Assembly (NCBI RefSeq): GCF_000306785.1
Contig: NC_017955.1
Location: 62,001-126,000 of the forward strand
DNA length: 64,000 nt
Origin: Modestobacter italicus
GTDB lineage: Bacteria > Actinomycetota > Actinomycetes > Mycobacteriales > Geodermatophilaceae
Direction: 5' to 3'
The notes beneath the pieces were generated by a model that had not been told where the DNA came from, did not search any database, and saw nothing but the letters and a program-made list of their open reading frames with translations. The position numbers were made by a program, and so were the translations under genes. Of this stretch, positions 59,604 to 64,000 are shown one piece after another (the stretch's first letter is position 1; every line of letters begins with the position of its first letter).

Positions 59604-60530
59604 GTGACCGCCAGCCCCGTCGTCCCCGAGCACGACCTCCTCGTCGTGGACTCGGACGAGCAGCTGCGCAGCGCCGCGGCGGCGTTCCTCGACGAGGGCC
59701 GGGACGCCGGTGACCTGATGCGCGCCTCGGTCCCCGGCTGGCTGGTCGACGAGCTGGCGCCCGCCCTGCCCGAGGTCAGCTTCGCCGCCGCCGAGAAGGC
59801 CGTGTGGCGGCGGGAACCGGACCTCATCGGGTCGATCCGCAAGGCGGCCACCGAGTGCGCGCCGCGGCGCTACCGGCTGCTGGGGCTGGTCACCGCCCCC
59901 GAGGGGCGCGCCTGGGACGAGCGGCGTCGCTGCGAGGCGATCACCAACATGGCCTACGACGGCCAGGCGGTCTCCATCCTCTGCCTCTACGACCGCCGGA
60001 CGGCGCCGGACGGTGCGCTCGCGGCCGCGGCCGCCACCCACCCGTACCTGCGCACCCTGGACGGCCGGCAGGTCAACCCCGGCTACCGCGACCCCCGCGC
60101 CTACCTCGACGGGCTCGACGTCCCCGAGGAGCCCGTGCAGCGGACATCACCGGTCCTCGCCGTCGACGCCGCGCCGTCGCTGCCGCAGCTGCGCCACCAG
60201 CTCGGCGCCGCGCTGCGCGGCCGGGCGGGGGACCGGGACGTCGAGGAGGACTTCCACCTCGCGGTCAGCGAGATCGCGGCGAACGCCTTCCGGCACGGCA
60301 CCCCGCCGGTGTCCGCCCGGCTGTGGGCCACCCCGGACCGGTTGGTCTGCACGATCACCGACTCCGGCACCAGCTTCCGCGACGCCACGGCCGGGTACCA
60401 GCCGGCGCACGGGGACGACCTCTCCCGCGGCGGCATGGGCCTCTGGCTCGCCCGCAAGCTGTGCGACCACGTGGACCTCGTCCGCGGGCCCGGGGGGCTG
60501 ACCGTCCGGCTGGTGACCGCGCTGCGCTGA
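59604..60530 (+). CDS. MEDS-domain sensor with HATPase (anti-sigma-type)
   Basis: 308 aa from a GTG at 59604. The N-terminal half (about 8-170: HDLLVVDSDEQLRSAAAAFLDEGRDAGDLM ... VSILCLYDRR) matches MEDS/DcmR-type sensory domains. The C-terminal half (about 180-305) is a GHKL ATPase with N box VSEIAANAFRHG, ITDSGTSFRD and LSRGGMGLWLARKLCDHVDL. This fusion is common in actinobacteria as an anti-sigma-factor-like regulator. It lies in a 197-nt gap region without other features and is convergent with the acetyltransferase gene. Confidence 0.85.
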   Translation: MTASPVVPEHDLLVVDSDEQLRSAAAAFLDEGRDAGDLMRASVPGWLVDELAPALPEVSFAAAEKAVWRREPDLIGSIRKAATECAPRRYRLLGLVTAPEGRAWDERRRCEAITNMAYDGQAVSILCLYDRRTAPDGALAAAAATHPYLRTLDGRQVNPGYRDPRAYLDGLDVPEEPVQRTSPVLAVDAAPSLPQLRHQLGAALRGRAGDRDVEEDFHLAVSEIAANAFRHGTPPVSARLWATPDRLVCTITDSGTSFRDATAGYQPAHGDDLSRGGMGLWLARKLCDHVDLVRGPGGLTVRLVTALR

Positions 60531-60537
60531 GCCGGGC

Positions 60538-61089
60538 TCAGCCGAGCTGCCGCACCACCCGGGCCGGGTTGCCGACCACGAGCACGCCGGCGGGCACGTC
60601 CCGGGTCACGACCGCGCCCGCCCCGACGACGCTGCCCGCGCCGATCGTGACGCCGGGCAGCACGATGACGCCGCCGCCCAGCCAGACGTCGTCCTCGATG
60701 GTGATCGGCGCCGAGCCCTCCCAGCCCTCGCGCCGGCGGCCGGCGTCCAGCGGGTGGGTCGCGGTGAGGAACTGGCAGTTCGGGCCGACCTGCACGAAGT
60801 CGCCCACGGTGATCCGGCCGACGTCGAGGAAGACCGCGCCCCAGTTGACGAACACGTTCTCGCCGACGTGGACGTTGTAGCCGTAGTCGCAGCGCAGCTC
60901 CGGGCGGATCGTGGTGCCGGACCCGACCGAGCCGAACAGCTCGGTGAGCAGCTCCCGGTGGCGGTCGTGGTCGAGCTCGGCGTTGTACCGGGCGGTCAGC
61001 TCGGCCGCCCGGCGGCCGTCGGCGCGGAGGTCGGGATCGCTGGCGATGTACTCCCCGCCGGCCAGCATCCGGTCCTTCATCTCTCCCAT
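60538..61089 (-). CDS. Sugar O-acetyltransferase (Maa/LacA type)
   Basis: 183 aa from the ATG at 61089, placed by a TACGGT box 6 nt upstream. Left-handed beta-helix acetyltransferase: N-terminal Mac domain MKDRMLAGGEYIASDPDL, hexapeptide repeats such as ITIEDDVWLGGGVIVLPGVTIGAGSVVGAGAVVTRDVPAG, and the catalytic His in TATHPLDAGRR. It transfers acetyl from acetyl-CoA to maltose, glucose or galactosides. Specificity is unknown. It is divergent from the NmrA-like gene. Confidence 0.93.
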   Translation of the reverse strand: MGEMKDRMLAGGEYIASDPDLRADGRRAAELTARYNAELDHDRHRELLTELFGSVGSGTTIRPELRCDYGYNVHVGENVFVNWGAVFLDVGRITVGDFVQVGPNCQFLTATHPLDAGRRREGWEGSAPITIEDDVWLGGGVIVLPGVTIGAGSVVGAGAVVTRDVPAGVLVVGNPARVVRQLG

Positions 61090-61095
61090 CCCGGC

Positions 61096-61101
61096 ACCGT
61101 A
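61096..61101 (-). promoter_or_regulatory. -10 box of a likely leaderless promoter (acetyltransferase)
   Basis: TACGGT on the minus strand ends 6 nt before the ATG at 61089. Confidence 0.5.
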
Positions 61102-61127
61102 TCGGCCGCAGAGAGGTACCTCAGCCC

Positions 61128-61133
61128 TAAGGT
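61128..61133 (+). promoter_or_regulatory. -10 box of a likely leaderless promoter (NmrA-like gene)
   Basis: TAAGGT ends 7 nt before the GTG at 61141; no ribosome-binding site is seen. Confidence 0.5.
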
Positions 61134-61140
61134 GACGGGT

Positions 61141-62004
61141 GTGATCGTGGTGACCGCGGCGGGCGGGTCCACCGGGACGGCGGTGGTGCGGGCGCTGCGC
61201 GCCCGCGGCCGATCCGTGCGCGCGGTCGTCGGCCGGCGCGGCCCCCGCCCGGAGCTCACCGCGCTGGGCGCCGAGCTCGTCGTCGCCGAGCTGGGCCGGC
61301 CGATGGCCTGGTCCGGCGTCCTCGCCGGGGCCGAGGCGCTGTACCTGATCTGGCCGAACTTCGACCCCGACGAGGCCGAGGGGGCGCCGGCGCTGTTCGC
61401 GGAGGCCCGCCGGGCCGGGCTGCCGCGGGTGGTCTACCACTCGGTGCTGCGCCCCCAGCTGCGGGTGATGCCGCACCACGCGGCCAAGGACCGCGCCGAG
61501 GAGGCGCTGGACGGCAGCGGTCTGCGGTCGTGGCGGGTGCTGCAGCCGTGCGCCTACGCCGACAACCTCGACGCCCAGCTCCCGGCGGTGCAGGCCGACG
61601 GGAGGCTGCGCAGCCCCTGGGGCCTCCGGACGGCGCAGTCGCTGGTCGACCTGCGCGACGTCGCCGACGCCGCCGCGGTGCTGCTGACCGAGGACGGGCT
61701 GGACGGCGGCACGTTCGAGGCGGCCGGCCCCGAGGCGCTGACCGCCCCCCGGATCGCCGAGCTGGTCGGGGAGCGGCTGGGGCGTGCGGTGCGGGCGGAG
61801 GACGTCGTCCCCCGCGGCGAGGTGCCCACCTCCTACGCCGCCCGCTGCCGCCGGACGATGTTCGACCACTACCGGGCGCACGGCTTCACCGGCAGCCCCC
61901 GGGTGCTCACCGACCTGCTCGGCCGCCCGCCGCGGACCTTCGCCGAGCACCTGGCCGACCTGGACCCCGGCGCGCTCGGCCTCCCCGACCGGACGCCGGC
62001 GTGA
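61141..62004 (+). CDS. NmrA-like NAD(P)-binding protein
   Basis: 287 aa from the GTG at 61141. Atypical SDR: VTAAGGSTGTAVVRALRARG for the dinucleotide, then VYHSVLRPQLRVMPHHAAKDRAEEALDGSGL, and LVDLRDVADAAAVLLTEDGLDGGTFEAAGP typical of NmrA/YwnB proteins. These either reduce quinones or sense NADP. It overlaps the MarR gene by 4 nt, so the regulator probably controls this pair. Confidence 0.87.
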   Translation: MIVVTAAGGSTGTAVVRALRARGRSVRAVVGRRGPRPELTALGAELVVAELGRPMAWSGVLAGAEALYLIWPNFDPDEAEGAPALFAEARRAGLPRVVYHSVLRPQLRVMPHHAAKDRAEEALDGSGLRSWRVLQPCAYADNLDAQLPAVQADGRLRSPWGLRTAQSLVDLRDVADAAAVLLTEDGLDGGTFEAAGPEALTAPRIAELVGERLGRAVRAEDVVPRGEVPTSYAARCRRTMFDHYRAHGFTGSPRVLTDLLGRPPRTFAEHLADLDPGALGLPDRTPA

Positions 62005-62531
62005 GCGACCGCGCCGACGGGGACGCGATGGACGAGATCCTCCTGCAGTGGGCCCGGGAGCGGCCGGACCTGGACTGCTCGCCGATGGGCGTCATCGGCC
62101 GGATCAGCCAGCTGCAGCGCGAGGTCTTCCTGGCCCAGCGGGCCACCTTCGCCCGGCACGGGCTGGACGCGCCGTCCTTCGACGTCCTCGCCGCGCTGCG
62201 CCGGGCGGGGGAGCCCTACCAGCTCACCCCGACCGCGCTGATGCGCACCGCGCTGGTCACCTCCGGCGCCATCACCCAGCGGCTGGACCGGCTGGAGGAG
62301 AAGGGGCTGATCACCCGGGGCCGCAGCGACGCCGACGGGCGGGCCGTCGTCGTCACGCTGACCGACGCGGGCCGGACGGCGCTGGACGCCGCCCTGCCCG
62401 ACCACCTCGAGACCGAGCGCGGGATGCTCGCCGGCCTGACCGACGACGAGCGCGACCAGCTGGGCGCGCTGCTGCGCCGCTGGCTGGTCGCGCTGGGCCG
62501 CGTCCCCGGCGGCATCCCCGACCCCTCCTAG
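62001..62531 (+). CDS. MarR-family transcriptional regulator
   Basis: 176 aa from a GTG that overlaps the preceding TGA. MarR winged helix: ARHGLDAPSFDVLAALRRAGEPYQLTPTALMRTALVTSGAITQRLDRLEEKGLITRGRSDADGRAVVVTLTDAG. The wing has the usual DxR form (DADGR). Dimerisation helices flank the core. The target is probably its own operon with the NmrA-like gene. The stop shares the tetranucleotide CTAG with the convergent STAS gene. Confidence 0.9.
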   Translation: MSDRADGDAMDEILLQWARERPDLDCSPMGVIGRISQLQREVFLAQRATFARHGLDAPSFDVLAALRRAGEPYQLTPTALMRTALVTSGAITQRLDRLEEKGLITRGRSDADGRAVVVTLTDAGRTALDAALPDHLETERGMLAGLTDDERDQLGALLRRWLVALGRVPGGIPDPS

Positions 62532-62923
62532 GAGTGCTCGCTGGGCCGGTGGGTGGCCTCGTGGACCTCCTCGGGGGCGTCCGGACGGCGGTCGATGACG
62601 GTGAACCGGTGCCACAGGCCGCTCAGCTGCAGCGGCCGGGTGACCGAGTCGTCCCCGACGACCAGCGCGAGCTCGATGCCGCGGGGCTGGCACATCTTCT
62701 GCACCTGCACCAGCGTGGACAGCCCCGCGGAGTTCAGGAAGGTCACCGGGCGGGTGTCCAGCTGGACCCGGCGCAGCTGCGGCGCACCGAGCAGCAGGTC
62801 GGTCATCGCCCGGACCAGCGGGCGGCGCGCTCCCTCGGTCAGCTCGCCGCGCAGCGTGATCTCCGCTCCGTGTGCATCCTGCTCGGTGACCTCGACGTCG
62901 ACGCTGGCATCAGGCTGGTCCAT
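62528..62923 (-). CDS. STAS-domain protein (anti-anti-sigma factor-like)
   Basis: 131 aa from the ATG at 62923. STAS fold: VDVEVTEQDAHGAEITLRGELTEGARRPLVRAMTDLLL, QLDTRPVTFLNSAGLSTLVQVQKMC with the Ser (NSAG) that is phosphorylated in this family, and a final LSGLWHRFTVIDR. Its likely partners are one or more of the HATPases in the window. It is convergent with the MarR gene, with overlapping stop codons. Confidence 0.87.
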   Translation of the reverse strand: MDQPDASVDVEVTEQDAHGAEITLRGELTEGARRPLVRAMTDLLLGAPQLRRVQLDTRPVTFLNSAGLSTLVQVQKMCQPRGIELALVVGDDSVTRPLQLSGLWHRFTVIDRRPDAPEEVHEATHRPSEHS

Positions 62924-62966
62924 GCCCCCGATCCTTCCCGGTGCCGGGAGGGTTCATGCTGCCGTC

Positions 62967-62972
62967 TATGGT
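62967..62972 (+). promoter_or_regulatory. -10 box before the FMN reductase gene, with a downstream dyad
   Basis: TATGGT, with the dyad GAGTC-CTCAAC-GACTC a few nt downstream (62977-62992). The start at 63010 has AGGAGC upstream, so this mRNA would carry a leader of about 30 nt. The dyad may be an operator. Confidence 0.35.
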
Positions 62973-63009
62973 GCTTGAGTCCTCAACGACTCGTTCCAGG
63001 AGCAGCCCC

Positions 63010-63585
63010 GTGTCCCAGCCCGTCCTGCAGGTCGTCGTCGGCAGCACCCGCCCCGGCCGCAAGGGCCTCGCGGTGGCATGCTGGGTGCAGCAGCTCGCCG
63101 AGGCGCACGGCGGCTTCGACGTCGAGCTGGTCGACCTGGCCGAGGTTGGGCTGCCGGTCTTCGACGAGCCGGACCACCCGCGGCTGCAGCGCTACACCCA
63201 CCAGCACACGAGGGACTGGAGCGCGGTCGTCAGCCGCGCGGACGCCTTCGTCTTCGTGACCCCGGAGTACAACCACTCGTTCCCGGCGGCGCTGAAGAAC
63301 GCGCTGGACTACCTGCACGTCGAGTGGGCCGACAAGGCGGCGGCGCTGGTCTCCTACGGCGGCGTCTCGGCCGGCCTGCGGGCCGCCACCGCGCTGAAGC
63401 CGGTGCTCACCTCGCTGCGGATGGTGCCGGTGGTCGAGGCGGCGACGATCCCGTTCTTCCAGCAGTTCCTCACCGAGGACGGCGAGTTCGTGCCCAACGA
63501 CCAGCTGGCCGCCGGCGGCAAGGCGATGCTCGACGAGCTGCTGCGGCTCACCACCGCCCTGCGCACCCTCCGCGCCGCCGCCTAG
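63010..63585 (+). CDS. NADPH-dependent FMN reductase-family protein
   Basis: 191 aa from the GTG at 63010 with AGGAGC 6 nt upstream; the open frame further up is not family-like. Flavodoxin-like fold: VVVGSTRPGRKGLAVACWV as the FMN phosphate loop, FVTPEYNHSFPAALKNALDYLHVEWADKAAALVSYGG as the FMN ring contact. Such enzymes reduce FMN, chromate or quinones with NAD(P)H. The physiological substrate is unknown. Confidence 0.92.
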   Translation: MSQPVLQVVVGSTRPGRKGLAVACWVQQLAEAHGGFDVELVDLAEVGLPVFDEPDHPRLQRYTHQHTRDWSAVVSRADAFVFVTPEYNHSFPAALKNALDYLHVEWADKAAALVSYGGVSAGLRAATALKPVLTSLRMVPVVEAATIPFFQQFLTEDGEFVPNDQLAAGGKAMLDELLRLTTALRTLRAAA

Positions 63586-63598
63586 GGCCCGACCCGGC

Positions 63599-64000
63599 TC
63601 AGGGGCGGGTGAGCAGCAGCAGGCTGTAGGCGGCGAGCGAGGGGCCGTCGGTGAAGCGGCCGTCGCGGACCATGGCCCGGAACTCGGTCTCCGGGACGAA
63701 CGCCGTCCGCATGTCCTGCTCGGTGGCCTCCCGCGCGGTGGGCCCCGGAGTCAGCCCGGTGGCCAGCCAGACGTCGAACTCCTGGGTGGACAGCCCCGGG
63801 GCCAGGTCCAGGTGCCCGAGGTGCCGGAAGCCGTCGGCCCGCAGCCCGGTCTCCTCGGCCAGCTCGGCCCGGCCCAGCTGCTCGGCCGTCCCGTCGTCCC
63901 CGTCGGTCCAGGTGCCCTGCGGGAACTCCCACGCCCGGCGGCCGAGCGGGTGCCGGAACTGCTCGACGAGCCAGAACCCGTCGCCCTCCACCGGGATCAC
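63599..64000 (-). CDS. Nudix hydrolase (ADP-ribose pyrophosphatase-like), partial
   Basis: The N-terminus lies beyond the window; 133 residues are visible. Nudix box region TAEQLGRAELAEETGL fits the usual pattern except that the Arg of REUxEE is Ala here. WEFPQGTWTDGDDG precedes it, and VWLATGLTPG with MRTAFVPETEFRAMVRDGRFTDGPSLAAYSLLLL follows, as in ADP-sugar pyrophosphatases. It hydrolyses a nucleoside diphosphate linked to another moiety; the substrate is not known. Confidence 0.85.
   Translation of the reverse strand: MIPVEGDGFWLVEQFRHPLGRRAWEFPQGTWTDGDDGTAEQLGRAELAEETGLRADGFRHLGHLDLAPGLSTQEFDVWLATGLTPGPTAREATEQDMRTAFVPETEFRAMVRDGRFTDGPSLAAYSLLLLTRP

Overview
The window is about 73% G+C and gene-dense. 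Starts are often GTG, many adjacent genes overlap by 4 nt (GTGA/ATGA), and SpoIIE/HATPase/STAS regulators and ECF transporters are present. This points to a high-GC actinobacterium, most likely Geodermatophilaceae (Geodermatophilus, Modestobacter or Blastococcus type). The placement rests on protein style, not on a database search. No rRNA, tRNA, insertion sequence, prophage or CRISPR array was seen, so this looks like ordinary chromosome with several taxon-specific genes.

Layout. 1-5.0 kb: end of an acyl-CoA ligase, then efeU-efeO-efeB (iron uptake) behind two overlapping DtxR/IdeR-type iron boxes, plus a type II NADH dehydrogenase-like gene. 5.1-9.8 kb: YCII protein, HxlR regulator divergent from a thiolase, MFS transporter, glycerate kinase. 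9.9-16 kb: PASTA Ser/Thr kinase, PAS-GAF-SpoIIE phosphatase, a membrane pair of which one gene is frameshifted, cinA. 16.1-19.4 kb: a large secreted Val-Pro-Asp repeat protein followed by an intergenic array of 74-nt structured repeats. 19.4-24.6 kb: SRPBCC protein, AidB-type acyl-CoA dehydrogenase, NYN protein, PRC-barrel protein, small kinase, HATPase and STAS genes. 24.7-31.7 kb: nucleoside hydrolase, a duplicated-module hypothetical, gamma-glutamyltransferase, a second SpoIIE phosphatase and its HATPase neighbour. 31.8-37.1 kb: ABC exporter pair and a TPP-riboswitch-controlled ykoEDC-type thiamin-precursor ECF transporter. 37.2-49.2 kb: SDRs, DUF5701, RibD-C, Nramp transporter, ClpP, thioesterase, acetyltransferases, an azoreductase/HxlR pair, rhodanese, and a GntR-acdS pair (ACC deaminase). 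49.2-51.5 kb: two secreted surface proteins, one chaplin-like with an LAxTG anchor. 51.7-55.8 kb: hydrolase, MDR/SDR pair, methyltransferase. 55.8-59.4 kb: urate-degradation operon with a divergent aldolase-like gene. 59.6-64 kb: MEDS-HATPase regulator, acetyltransferase, NmrA-MarR pair, STAS protein, FMN reductase and a partial Nudix gene.

How it fits together. Two SpoIIE phosphatases, three HATPase anti-sigma-type kinases, two STAS proteins and one Ser/Thr kinase within 64 kb suggest a dispersed partner-switching network. Iron uptake, thiamin-precursor uptake, urate use and ACC degradation suggest scavenging in soil, stone or plant-associated settings. The most novel-looking material is the secreted low-complexity proteins (two sharing a C-terminal tail), the chaplin-like LAxTG protein, the 74-nt repeats with a compensatory base change, and a recurring TANNNT box at a fixed 6-8 nt before start codons that implies widespread leaderless transcription.
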